From Symsagittifera roscoffensis (lineage: Eukaryota; Xenacoelomorpha; Acoela; Convolutidae), in contig NC_087066.1 of assembly GCF_963678635.1 (NCBI RefSeq), positions 9,117,116 to 9,181,115 of the forward strand: a stretch of 64,000 nt of DNA, read 5' to 3'. Under the pieces are notes generated by a model. The model searched no databases. It was given only the letters and a program-made list of their open reading frames with translations, and was not told the origin of the DNA. The position numbers were made by a program, and so were the translations under genes. Shown piece after piece: positions 9,958-20,200 of the stretch (position 1 is the stretch's first letter; each line of letters starts with the position of its first letter).

Positions 9958-10722
9958 AGAAGAAATAGCTTTAGACGGAGATTGGAGAGTTGCTCTCTCA
10001 GAAATAATTTTCCCAACAAAATTAAACAATGTAACTGATGAGGAATTTACGTACTTCAGAGCATCCGAAGGAGTAGCCAGTAAATCCAACGTTGGCAATC
10101 GAAGTACAATTTCCAGACCTTACTATGGCAAAAAAGTTTTTATCAAATTAGTAGATTTTATTTTTAGAGAACAATTGATTAATGAGATAAAAACAAAACT
10201 CAAAAACAAAATTCATACGATGCAAGAAATCACGCATAGCATTAGCATTTGGATGAACGCAAATGAAGGAACCTCATTCCCAAGTCCCCAAAACCCAGTC
10301 TGTTAGGCTACAATGCAAAGCTTGACGAAAACGGTGAATATCACATTGGTTACAGAATGATACCATTTTTCGATGCATCTTATGAGGGAAACGAACTGTT
10401 CGAATCTCATTTTCCATGTGACTTATCAAGTGGGACAAGTCTAATTTTTGTCTATATTGACATTATTCAATACCAAACTGTTGCTGATGCAAAGGCCCCA
10501 TTGTTACGCGTCATTGATTCAAATAGACGCATCAAAAACGGTAGTGCCTGCAGCATTGAACCTATTCATGGAAAAAACTTCACTAATTTAGACTACAAAA
10601 AATTATTCACTTCATCTGTACAATCAATATCGGTACAGTTACGCACAGAAACTGGAAGATTAGTGCCCTTTGCAGGAACTGGTAAAGTTGTGTTGACTCT
10701 AAAATTCAAGCGCTTTGATTGA
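9956..10722 (+). pseudogene. Penton-like minor capsid protein of Polinton, N-terminus lost, frameshifted
   Basis: The frame beginning at about 9,956 reads IALDGDWRVALSEIIFP. The phrase L-x-G-x-W-x-V-x-L-x-E-I-x-F-P is characteristic of the N-terminal region of Polinton minor capsid (penton-like, jelly-roll) proteins. In the family about 25-30 residues normally precede it; here they are replaced by the cut-off end of the integrase. The frame ends at 10,306. The downstream frame, open from about 10,298 and with an ATG at 10357, covers the rest, including SLIFVYIDIIQYQTV, APLLRVI, then a C-terminal TGRLVPFAGTGKV and VLTLKFKRF. Those C-terminal strands are also typical. One frameshift near 10,300 and the missing start make it a pseudogene. 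Confidence 0.8.
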
Positions 10723-10728
10723 AAACCA

Positions 10729-10931
10729 ATGGAACAATATTAAGCAAAGCAAGCTTCACTTCCTCATTTCTCTGGACACTACCGACAACGCAGCAGTGCA
10801 TTTGGCGCTTTGGCTGCTGGTATTGGTCGTGGTGCTATGTCGCAATGAAAAAGAAGTCTCCTAAACAAGCATTGAAAAACACTGTCACAAAAACTGCAAG
10901 AAAACAACTCGGTGGTGGTAGACGTCGTTGA
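10729..10931 (+). pseudogene. Core or minor virion protein remnant (Gly-rich, basic end)
   Basis: The ATG at 10729 comes just after the penton stop. Its frame hits a stop almost at once, and a neighbouring frame reads HFSGHYRQRSSAFGALAAGIGRGAM. The basic tail, in a third frame, reads KKKSPKQALKNTVTKTARKQL followed by GGGRRR and TGA at 10929-10931. Polintons usually carry a small protein here with a Gly-rich amphipathic or hydrophobic segment and an Ala/Lys/Arg-rich tail ending GGG-R/K-R, resembling adenovirus core or membrane-active minor proteins. The match in position, size and tail is good; the function is inferred. Confidence 0.55.
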
Positions 10932-11944
10932 AAGACACAAATGAATGGATTACGAAGAACATGGCCCTTTTCTCTGACTGTACCCTCTCTGCTAATGGAC
11001 TCAAAATCTCAAATGCCAATAGTAATTTTGCGCATAAAAGCTTTATTGGAACAGAAATTTCTAACAGCAAAGGAGCCAAGGACTCATGGCTTAAGTGTCA
11101 CAATAGATGCAGCTGATTTCACATCTCCACGAGAACTGGTCCGTGAATCGAGGGAAGTTTGGTTCCAAGGACCCGCTGGATTTGATTTTTTTTCACATTT
11201 GACAAGCATTTGTTGAGCGGTGTTACCCTCAGACTTTCCTACAGACGTTCTCATGAAGACTTTCTCATTATATCTGAAGATGCTGCCAAGCATTACAAGC
11301 TGGAAATACTCGAAGCGAACCTATATGTTAGAAAAAAGACTGTGACCGACCATGTGCTCTCTGCCATTGAATCAACTTTGATCAAAAGTCCTGCGAACTA
11401 TCCATATCAAGAAGAAATTACAAAAAAATTTCTTGCAACAGCTGGTCAGCGCAGCTGGCAACAGGAAGATATTTTTGCTCGTGAACCGGTGAGACAAACT
11501 ATAATAGCATTGAACACAAATAATGCATTTCTAGGAACAAACCGAACGAATCCTTTTCATTATCAAAAGTTTGGATTGGAGCAAGTTACCTTGAGACGGA
11601 ACGGTTTAACAAGAGCAAGTACACCAATTAGTACAGAAGATCATAAACGTCTCTTCTTCAACACACTATCAGCGCTAGGTTTGTTGCACTCCGGGCTGGG
11701 AATCACTCTGGATAACTACCAACAGCACTTTATTTTGTGTTTCGATCTCACTAGCACACAGCAGGCATCTCATGACTTCTTGCATCCAGAACTTACTAAC
11801 TGCTCAGTTTCAATCTATCTTCAATTCTCAAACGCTTTGGCAGCAAACCTGGAAATTTTTGTTTGGGGTATACGCTCATCGAATATATTTTTTACATCTG
11901 ACCGTAAAGTTACAAAGAACGTCCTTCTAATTTCGACCGTCTAA
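10928..11944 (+). pseudogene. Major capsid protein (double jelly-roll type) of Polinton, multiply broken
   Basis: Three overlapping open pieces cover what looks like the second half of a Polinton major capsid protein. Pieces at 10928-11116 and 10941-11216 carry NSNFAHKSFIGTE and the segment WFQGPAGFDFFSH, in different frames. The largest piece (11210-11944; it opens on TTG, not ATG) starts LSGVTLRLSYRRSHEDFLI. It then has NLYVRKKTVTDHVLSAIE, SPANYPYQ, an R-Q-T-I-I-A-L-N-T-N-N-A-F strand, NPFHYQKFGLEQVTL and a C-terminal strand with SVSIYLQFSNAL. These are the usual landmarks of the family's second jelly roll. The first half, normally about 300 residues, is missing: the space between the core-protein stop and this piece is too short. 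So there is a deletion as well as frameshifts. Confidence 0.82.
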
Positions 11945-11946
11945 AA

Positions 11947-12393
11947 ATGGATGAAATCCAGTTGCAGGATCTCATTCAGAACTGTAAACATCTGAAATAT
12001 AAGTTCTTTGGAGTATTTGCAGCGGACAATTTTCCACCTCACATCCCAAACAATATCTTTATGATTGTGAACACTTCAAAATCAGATTCTCCGGGGACAC
12101 ATTGGATTGTGATATGCAACAGAAGAAATGTTTTATATTTTGCTGATCCTCTCGTTCTTCCTCTTTGGCAGTACACCAATCTGTTTAAACGATTGAACGA
12201 GAATTTTCATCAGGTGACTGAATTGATGACAAACTTTCCCATGCAAGACTCAAACTCTAACATGTGCGGTTCATTTTGTATTTATATTGCACATTTGATT
12301 TATGACAAAAACTTTAATGGTGATGTTTCTGATTTTGTTTACATAAATGATCATGATTTGAAACGTTTCCTAACTCACATGCTTACCCATTAA
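11947..12393 (+). CDS. Adenain-like cysteine protease (maturation protease) of Polinton, intact
   Basis: The 148-codon frame starts with ATG at 11947, two bases after the capsid stop. It belongs to the Ulp1/adenain family of cysteine proteases that cleave capsid precursors in Polintons and adenoviruses. The active-site set is complete: His52 in GTHWIVIC, Asp67 in YFADPL, Gln100 in FPMQDS and Cys107 in NMCGSFC, in the order and spacing of adenain (His, acidic residue, Gln, Cys). Length is within the short range seen for Polinton proteases. The C-terminus is an amphipathic helix ending in THMLTH. It is the last gene of the rightward arm. It is unbroken while its capsid partners are dead, which may be chance survival of a short frame or late retention. 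Confidence 0.9.
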   Translation: MDEIQLQDLIQNCKHLKYKFFGVFAADNFPPHIPNNIFMIVNTSKSDSPGTHWIVICNRRNVLYFADPLVLPLWQYTNLFKRLNENFHQVTELMTNFPMQDSNSNMCGSFCIYIAHLIYDKNFNGDVSDFVYINDHDLKRFLTHMLTH

Positions 12394-13140
12394 CTAACCA
12401 TTTAATATGGTTGATTTATACATTTTTCAATATAATTTTGAACAATACACTCTTTTAGTATTTGAAATTTTACCCAATTGTTAACTAAATAGCAGTAATT
12501 CGAGAAGTTAAGCTTTTTATCAAAGTGAGAAAAAAAATACAAAATCGATCTATGGGGGGATATCACCATACCAGCAACTGTTGCCTCTTTTCAGTACAAT
12601 TTCCGGACGGGTTTCGAAACGCCGCCTTTCGACTGAGAGTCGAGCCCCATGCGTTTTCTTCTACTCGGACCCCAAGAATCTTTATTCTATCTTAAATTTT
12701 GTAGTAACAGTTAGGTTCAAGTTTTGACAATGTTTCTACACAAAAACGGATCAAACATACACAAAACTAGAATGTTTCCTAACTCATATGCTTTTTCGTT
12801 AAACTATTATTTAGTTCTACATGATTTCTGATTTCCTTTGCAATAATGATTCTATTTTGAAACGTTTTCTAACTCACATGCATTTTCATTAGCTTTAAAC
12901 GACACTTGTTTTAGAAGATTGTGTGTTTAATTCAACCATTTCATTTCATATGTATTTTCACCAGGACCATAAAATTTGTAGAAACATTGAAAAAACCAAT
13001 TCGCAAAGACCTTCAATAGCAAAACACATTGAATAGTTTTAGTTCAATTGGAACACAACATAGCTTGCCGAGCTATAGGTGGCGGAAAGAAATAAAATAT
13101 AGCCAGAACGATTTTGTTTTAACCAACACAACTTTCACAT
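12394..13140. other. Presumed right-end sequence of the Polinton, no gene seen
   Basis: About 750 bp of AT-rich DNA follows the protease. A GC-richer patch at 12,600-12,660 with a short self-complementary segment looks faintly tRNA-like but fails as a tRNA. A phrase resembling the protease 3' end (AACTCACATGC followed by T/A-rich sequence) recurs at about 12,375, 12,780 and 12,870, suggesting partial tandem duplication of the gene end. No terminal inverted repeat could be proven because the left end is outside the window. Confidence 0.35.
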
Positions 13141-13350
13141 AAGGCTCATTAAGTATAAAAATTATACATTGGGATCATTAGGGATCAAAAATTTTACATA
13201 GGGATCAGTTGCTATAAAAATTATACATAGGGATCATTAGGTATAAATAATTTACATAGGGATCATTAGGTATAAATGTTTTACATAGGGATCATTAGGT
13301 ATAAATATTTACATAGGGATCATTAGGTATAATCTATACCCAATGATCCC
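13141..13350 (+). repeat. Minisatellite of 31-33 bp units ending in a hairpin
   Basis: At least six imperfect tandem copies of a unit built as GGGATCATTAGGTATAAA followed by an AT-rich spacer and ACATA. The repeats become more uniform toward the right. The array ends in an inverted copy: GGGATCATTAGGTATA at 13316-13331 faces TATACCCAATGATCCC at 13335-13350 with a three-base gap, pairing 15 of 16 bases. A run of ten C follows at about 13,364-13,373. Confidence 0.85.
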
Positions 13351-13977
13351 TGTAGGGATCACCCCCCCCCCGATCAAAGTGTCGTATATCTATACTACTA
13401 TTGTGATTTATAAGATTTTGATATTCGAAAGTGTTACGACCCTTCTTTCTCTGTCAGCGGTCAAAAATATTTTCCGCCACTTTAGCCAACAAAACTTTAG
13501 TAGACACAAGTATAACGAAAACAAAATTTTTGTCTTGTAAAATTAATGCTTCAAAACTGTGAAACACAATACTTGTAAGTTCAGAAGAATAAAATTGAAG
13601 ATATTTGGAATCACCAAAATGGGGACCTGTCATGAAATTACGAGGCCAACTGCCTGCACTGGATAGGCGCAAAATTTTGTGTCTGTATGTTCCTGGATTC
13701 CAGAGACAAGTCTTAGACATGTTAAAAATTTGTCGCAACGATCAAAGGAAATGAAACAACAAGGGAGCTTCCTTGTTGCGGAGTCTGCTAACAATGGACA
13801 AAATGTACAGTTTAGCCTCGCAATAGATTTATGAAAAAAAAACTGATGAAGAAAATAAATTTTCAATATATGCTATTGAGTCTTCATTCTAATAACAAAC
13901 AATTGTTATCTGATATGTGTGCCCTTTTCTCAAAAAGCTTTAAGGAGTAGACTTGAATAAAGACTGGAACAAGGCAA
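13351..13977. other. Intergenic sequence downstream of the F-box gene
   Basis: No frame that looks coding. Short frames on both strands (for example 13,454-13,738 and 13,630-13,866, minus) overlap each other and have no recognisable content. The stretch probably contains the 3' untranslated region of the F-box gene, which reads leftward and stops at 13,978. Confidence 0.4.
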
Positions 13978-15423
13978 TTATCTTGGATGCCATTCGTATT
14001 TTAAGTCCAACTCATCAAGTCTTCTAATCGTGGCCTGATCCAACGTGTTTTTGACTATGTTTTCGAAAAAATTGAAGTACAGCAACGTAGTTCTGAATGT
14101 TTGAACCCTTATTCTCCAAAAGAACAGTTTCTGAGAGGATATTTTTGCGAACTGAATCGGGCAAAGTGGTCGATAATCCGGATCGCCTTGGCAGTTGGTA
14201 GTGAGACTTCGGACACTTAAGACTTTAAGCGCTGGTCTTGTTTTCAGAATATAACAAGCGAGCTTCCATGTCTTCCGAGGAGAGTAAAGCTGCTGTGAAC
14301 TGCTCACAGTTATGTTGACTATTCTCAACGAGGCTAACTTCCGCGATTTTATCATTTTTTTCAATGACTTTAAATCACATGCATCAGATATGATATAAAG
14401 TTCTTCTAAATTAGAAACCATATCGCAGACAGTGCGAGATAGAAAACTAGCATTGGTCTTAAGAGTCGTTAAGTTTGGCGGAATCTTGAAGCGATGAGCT
14501 GTTTTTTGAGGCTTTTGGGACTCCCAAGGTCTGCGTAGTGTGAGGGTTGTCAAGTTTGGGCATTTGACAGAAAAGCACCATTTCGGGAGCTCTGGATTTT
14601 TATCCCCATTGTCCAATTGAAGCGTTGTGATTCTATCCAATATTGGACCATTTAGTAAAGCCAAGGAATTCAGTTTGTTGCATTTGAACGAATTGACCTT
14701 TGATAGTTTTTTGAGAAAATTGACGTCAAACCCATCTGGTATATGGTCCAATTTAATAAAAGTCAGCTCCTCGACATTGAAACATAGCTGTGCAAGTTTA
14801 TATGCGACATTCAATCGAGTTTGCTGAATTTTTAGTTTTTTCACATGATGAAAGTATCTGCTGTCAAAATTGGGAAGCTCCATTGAAAACCACGTGTGAA
14901 AGTTCAAGTCAATTTCGGTAGCTTCGTTTCCAATTTTTGAGAAAGTTTTGTCAGCTAGCATGAGCGCCGAGCGACGATCTTCTCGGTTCGATACACCAAT
15001 GTTGCGTAGATCTAATACAAAAGTCTTCAATTTATTCCCAAATAATTCCGAATAACGACTCCGAACCAATTTTTTAACGACTCCATCAAGATAAAGTATA
15101 TCACTTGCTCGGGCAAAAAAGCATAATACTGAACATTGGTAAAACTTCCAATTAGTACTTTCGACTAAATGCTTTAGAAAGTATTCGGTTCTGTTTGAGT
15201 AAAATCTAACAAGAGAAGAGCCCTCTAGATTTGAAATGTCATAGGTAAATTTTAGTGAACAATTGTTAATGGTTCTGTAAAAATGGGAAGATATTGATCG
15301 GAAAGCCAGGACGCTGCGCAATCCCTCATTCTCGGCTGGGAACGAAAAAATTAGAAGCTGGCAGATTTTCCGGATGACGGTTTCTGGAAGATCTGATATT
15401 TTGAATTTGGAAGGCCGTTTCAT
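13978..15423 (-). CDS. F-box-like protein with leucine-rich-repeat-like C-terminal region, intact single exon
   Basis: A 481-codon frame from ATG 15423 to TAA 13978-13980, by far the longest in the window. Residues 8-50 (KISDLPETVIRKICQLLIFS and following, with an RSISSHFY helix) match the F-box pattern of L-P then V-I-x-x-I followed by a helical R-x-x-x-x-x-F segment. F-box proteins use this domain to dock substrates on SCF ubiquitin ligases. The rest has repeated short hydrophobic strands such as LTTLTLRR, LTTLKTN, LEELYII and LASLRIVNIT, which fit divergent leucine-rich repeats that would bind the substrate. No signal peptide or membrane segment is apparent. It has no introns or transposon-type domains. 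Large, fast-evolving F-box families of this architecture are common in nematodes, and intronless copies can arise by retroposition. Its substrate cannot be inferred. Confidence 0.72.
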   Translation of the reverse strand: MKRPSKFKISDLPETVIRKICQLLIFSFPAENEGLRSVLAFRSISSHFYRTINNCSLKFTYDISNLEGSSLVRFYSNRTEYFLKHLVESTNWKFYQCSVLCFFARASDILYLDGVVKKLVRSRYSELFGNKLKTFVLDLRNIGVSNREDRRSALMLADKTFSKIGNEATEIDLNFHTWFSMELPNFDSRYFHHVKKLKIQQTRLNVAYKLAQLCFNVEELTFIKLDHIPDGFDVNFLKKLSKVNSFKCNKLNSLALLNGPILDRITTLQLDNGDKNPELPKWCFSVKCPNLTTLTLRRPWESQKPQKTAHRFKIPPNLTTLKTNASFLSRTVCDMVSNLEELYIISDACDLKSLKKMIKSRKLASLRIVNITVSSSQQLYSPRKTWKLACYILKTRPALKVLSVRSLTTNCQGDPDYRPLCPIQFAKISSQKLFFWRIRVQTFRTTLLYFNFFENIVKNTLDQATIRRLDELDLKYEWHPR

Positions 15424-15476
15424 TTCCGAACAAAAAATATCGCCAAAAGTTGCCGAGCTATCACTATCAACTAAGT

Positions 15477-15483
15477 TTTATAC
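15477..15483 (-). promoter_or_regulatory. TATA-like box upstream of the F-box gene
   Basis: On the minus strand the bases read TATAAAA in the context GTATAAAACTTAG, about 55 bases before the ATG at 15423. The spacing leaves room for a short leader of about 25 bases. AT-rich surroundings make chance matches common. Confidence 0.35.
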
Positions 15484-16235
15484 AGTTTTGTAACTAATTT
15501 AATATCAAGAATGAAGAAATGGCTCGAATTGTTAATATAAAACGTTGTTTTTTTGGTTTGGTTTTATTTATGATAAACTTTACATGTAGTTGGAAAATGG
15601 TATCTTTTAAGCTACTATTTTTGATGTAATTCTTAAAATAGTATCAAATACCTACCATCAAATGTGTGGCAATTCTCGGGAAATTGTGTTTGAGCAGATC
15701 TTTCTAACGGCAGAGCCAGCTTAACACAGAATAGCAGAGAGCACTTAAAATGAACAAGAATGCTCGTATCAGTGCAAAGCTTTGAATGTTCCGACTGCCT
15801 TTAAGGTTTATGGAGCAGTAATAACATGAACAACAAAAAAAATTAAATAAATTAAAACGAATTTTTTTTCTTAAGTTTGAATTTTTTTCTAAGAAAATCA
15901 TCCGCCCACACGCCATATAAAGTACCAAACAAAAGGTTTTGCTACTTGTAGCAAATCAATTATGGCAAATAAGCTTCTTTCAACCAATTTGGAACGATTT
16001 CTAAGACGGATTATATCTCCGCTTACGCGTTAATAGCTCGAATTATATCGCTTGTTAATTGTCCCAAATTGGGCAAAATGGCAATCTTTAAACCCCGGTA
16101 ACTTTACGAAAAATGATCACAGGTGAAATAACTTTTCAAAATTAGCCTTAAGACAACAATAGCTTTTGAATGATATATAAAATTCCGTCGAAAATGGCTA
16201 GTTAGAAAGTCGAAATTTGTCTGAAGAAAAAAAAA
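15484..16235. other. Intergenic, no gene seen
   Basis: AT-rich sequence upstream of the F-box gene. A minus-strand frame of 74 codons at 15,704-15,928 has no recognisable content. No repeat shared with the rest of the window was found by eye. Confidence 0.4.
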
Positions 16236-17159
16236 CCGGGTTGACCTCCATACACCGAAAATGCTTATCATACAATTCCATACATCAAGTGTGTGGGAAT
16301 ATGCTTGTCATATAATTTTCATACAACTTTGGAAAATGGAAGAAAAAAGATATAAACTAATTTCTGTGGCTATTTGATTCTAATAAAACTATCTGGTGAC
16401 AAAAATCAGAGGTTTTCGTTTTTTGAAAAAAATTCTTGTCATACACTTCCCATATATGGAAATTGTCTGACTAGCATTTTTTGATGGCGACACAAAAAAC
16501 TTTCCATGTAGTTTTGAATTTGCTTCAGAGTTTTTTTTGTTTTTTTTTTCAACCGCAAATCGATTTTTGAACGCAAGCAAACATTTTCCAAAAACTTTTT
16601 TTTGCATGCAAAATTTAATTTTTTCTCCGCATAACGCAGCCTTGGACACGCTAACGTTTGGATTTTTTTCCTTTTTGCTTTAATTTTCTTTAAAAAACGC
16701 TGACAATTCCTATTTTTTTGTATGGCAGGTTTACGTATGCCTTGATCAAGGTCCGATAATTTAAAAACTCATATTTTTAGAATAATCGTCGTTGAAACTT
16801 TTTGCCAAACTTTAAAAGTCTGTTGTTTTTGTTATATCATTTGTGAAAGAACGCTCGAAGACAATTCAGGTCATTTTCTATGCATTTTATATGCATGACC
16901 GTCCAAATTTTGGTGCTTTCAGTAAGCAAGTTCTTTGTCACTTATGTTCTTTTACAAACACAAACGAAATTTTTCAATATTAAATGTGGAAACAAAAACT
17001 CATCCTTTTAGTTTATGGAAAATTACCTATCATACTTTTTTCATACATAGAATATGGCTTATCATAAAACTTTCTGTACGTATGGATTTGTATGAAATTT
17101 TGTGACAAAAAACTTCTCATATATAGAAATTGTATAATAAAAAGTTTTGGTCAACCCGG
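16236..17159 (-). mobile_element. Inverted-repeat element (CCCGGGTTGACC family), copy 1, opposite orientation
   Basis: The left end reads CCGGGTTGACCTCCATACAC and the right end reads GGTCAACCCGG, with subterminal repeats of the form CTTATCATACAATTCCATAC on both sides. The interior shares the CGCAAATCGATTTTTGAACG segment with the four copies at 51.8-59.9 kb, but on the other strand, so this copy is inverted relative to them. Size is 924 bp. The flanks are A-rich and show no TA duplication, unlike the other copies, so the ends may have mutated. No transposase is present: the longest internal frame (16,389-16,649, minus) looks like chance. Confidence 0.78.
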
Positions 17160-20100
17160 AAACACACCCCGAGCTTAAATATTCCGTTTTTTTTTTGTTG
17201 CCAAAGTCGGAACAACAAGACTGCTCGATAATCAAGGCAAAGCCCTAAATGTTCCGAATGTCCCATAATTTACATCGATTAGTTTCTGTGAAAAGAAAAT
17301 ATTGAAAATCTATACAGTTTGGACAATATCAATGTGTAAAATTTTGAGTCATACAAAACTAATACAACCAGTTAGGTAGCCTCAATACAATTTGGAACGA
17401 TTTTGTTTTGCGTGGTTCACCCCGCATAAATAATTCGCGTAACACTCTCAGCCTTATGAATAAAATCTTCGAAGCGCTCATAATTTAGTCTAGAATATTG
17501 AAAATTTGCCAATTTTCAAACCCCCAGAATTTTACAAAAAAAATATCGGAGGTGAAATTTCTTTTTACATTTAAAGTCAGGAAGTCGATATCTTCAATGG
17601 GGTATAAAAAATTTTTGCTTAAAAAAAGTATTATTTCGATAGAGAAAAATGTTCGTTTTCTTCCAAAGTCGGGACAACAATTTTTTCAAATTTAGATCAG
17701 TTCTTAAATAAGATAAATTTAAAATATTTTTCAATCTGTTTATCTTTTTTGAATAAATTTTATTTGAGCAGTTTTGACGTCCAAGTGTAGACGTTTTATG
17801 TATCAAAAATATTCAACTTTCGGAAACCTTTGTAAATTGAAATGCTCAAAGTTCGACTTCTTTGTCGTTCAATAGGGAGACAGTATTGTTTCTAGTAAAT
17901 TTTACGCAGTGAGTGCTGCTATGCATATCTCATCGCGAAGGTGCAGCGCAATTTAATTTCGACGCAAAATGCATGCAAGTTTTCAAGATCAACAACTCCA
18001 GGCTCCTTTTCCTTTTTACCCCCACCTGCAAATGTTTTTGACCACATTGTCAAATTGTAATGAAAATTTACACACGGACTAATAATCTTACGACAAACAA
18101 GTTTGGTCTTCATACTCAACCTCGTTAAACCATTCGCTACCTTAATATATATTGAAGCTCGTTTGAGGTGGGGGGGGAAGGAAAAAGAGCCCAACTCCAT
18201 TTCTCAAAACTCCTATGATTCAAAAAGAACCATTGCTCTCACAGTCACCATATCTGAGTCAGTTATTCGACTTTAGACTGTTTCTTCCATGTGCCTATTT
18301 AATTTCTGTCATCTTTCATGTTGAGTTAAAATTGAATCTGAACAATCCAATCGAGATGAAAGAACAAATACTTTTCACTCCAAAAAACTCAAATTGATCG
18401 ACAAAAGCATTTTGCATTTTTTATATTTAACAACCACATGCGATGCAACAACAATTGACTATACGGCGAAAACCATTTTTAAAAATCGATCCAAGACAAT
18501 AAAACCGGATCTACTGAACAATATCCACACCTATGGTTTTTACTAAGGAAACGCCGCTCCTATAAAAAGAAGCAGTAAACTAGAGGGGCTATTCTCATGG
18601 GCAAAGAACCGAGTGGGCGATACACTCATGAGCGAATGACCGGAAACAAAGAATTACTTTAATCTACTAAATGATAATTTAGTATGACTTCAATAATAGT
18701 TCCCGCACAAGCAAAAGTAGATGAGGATCAATTTTAGAATGAAAAAACTAAGTTGGTAAAAATTAGATTGATTTAAGTATGAAAAAAGTACGAAGATTAA
18801 ATAAAAACGATAAAGATTGCTTTGGATTGATATAAAATTGATTTAAATTGGTTGTAAATTTCCGCTACAAAAACTGATCCAAATCGATTTTAAATCAATT
18901 TAAATCCACTTTTTCCAGTCTTAATTTGTTTTTGTTCTTAAGATGAAACGATTCGAATTGATTTTTTTTTCGAGTTTCATCAATTTCAAGCTTTTGTTTA
19001 ATTTCTTCATTGTCCATCATTTTTTTTTACATCCATTGTGTAATTTTAACATATAAACGACGAAATAAAAGGAGCAAAAAATCGATAAAATTCTATTACT
19101 TCCTTACATATTTTGAGCTAAAAAACGGATCTATATTGGCCCTTTTCTTCATTTGTTTAATAAGTTTCTGCTCAAAATTTGATTTACACTCAGGATTTTC
19201 TATGTTCTAATTGCACATTATTGTGATCGAAATTTATTTAATTTTGACCTTTTTCTTGTTTGTTACATAAGATTTTGCAAATAATCTGGTTTACAATGAT
19301 CTTCTAGGATTTCATTGCATATTTTCGAGCCTAAGATCTAATTTATGTTTATAAATTTGATGAACTCTGTCAGCGGGCACGTGTGTTTTTATTTCAAAAA
19401 TCGAAAATAAAATTATGATTATTTAGATCTTTAAATTGATACAAGATTTTCAAGATAGATGCTTTATATCGAGTTAAAATGGGTTTAAGCGAGATTCGAA
19501 TGGATTTAAATGAATTTCGAATATATTTTAGTGAGTCGGAAAATCCATCCAAATCGATTTTTTAGACACTTGAAAAGACAGATACAAAATTTTCCCATTA
19601 TGATACAACTGTTATAATGAATCAATTGCAGTTCAACTGAAAGGAATTAAATTAGGCTTAGGCAAAAGTCTGCTTTTTTGTTACGAAAACATTGAAAAAG
19701 AAAATTTGTTTCAACTCGCCAGCGGTCAGTGACAAGTTGAAAGTTTCGCATAATTCAGCCGTTTTCAATTTTGTCTAATTTTAAACTTATGTCAATGGAA
19801 ATGTTTACTCTTTCGAGATTTTCTCGATTTCATTTCAAATTTTGGAAAACCGAAATCTGATTGGCTGATTTTTTCCCACCCATTCGATCCCTCAACAATG
19901 AAGGATTTCATGTTTTTCTTGTACAGCTTAACGAAAACGTCATTTTTCTGACCTGGTCAAATCAAACTTTCAAAATATATGAAAAATTTGCGCTTAAAAA
20001 GTCCTGAAACTATATTTGAAGAGAATATTCTCAGTACCTTGAATCAGGAGCGAATCAAAATGTCACGTTTTAAAATTTTCAAAAAAAGAAAGTAAGTGTG

Positions 20101-20200
20101 ATTTTAGGATTTCAACTACCACCTCCCGAAAACAAAAACTGCTGGCTCAAGATAATTTGCAATTTTTTCATCCGTATTTCGTTGCAAAATGAACAAAAAA
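17160..20200. other. AT-rich non-coding stretch with short related segments
   Basis: Three kilobases without a convincing gene. At 18,838-18,905 an inverted pair based on GATTTAAATTG and CAATTTAAATC occurs, and similar AAATCGATTT words recur at 19,480-19,565. At 18,508-18,526 the words GGATCTACTGAACAAT match the left flank of the hairpin element at 52.9 kb, pointing to a diverged copy here. A G-run, GGTGGGGGGG, lies near 18,170. Frames in this stretch are short and unrecognised. Confidence 0.4.

Larger units (their letters stand above)
1..12400. mobile_element. Polinton/Maverick element, degenerate, left end outside the window
   Basis: The gene content identifies this block: polymerase B N-terminal region, DDE integrase, A32-type packaging ATPase, penton-like and major capsid proteins and adenain-like protease occur together only in Polintons/Mavericks and their virus relatives. 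The replication arm runs leftward (1-3,572) and the packaging, integration and capsid arm runs rightward (4,052-12,393). Nearly every long gene is split by frameshifts or stops, so this is an old, immobile copy. The left terminal inverted repeat and the polymerase catalytic palm lie before base 1. I could not define the right terminus; it must lie after the protease stop at 12,393, probably before the minisatellite at 13,141. The right end coordinate is approximate. Confidence 0.88.

Noticed and set aside
12600-12680. tRNA-like patch on the minus strand with a GTTTCGAAAC box and a CTCTCAG loop
   Set aside because: The acceptor and D arms do not pair and the A box does not fit; at most a degraded tRNA-derived sequence.
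16389-16649. 86-codon minus-strand frame inside the first inverted-repeat element
   Set aside because: Counterparts in the other four copies are shifted or interrupted and no transposase motif is present.
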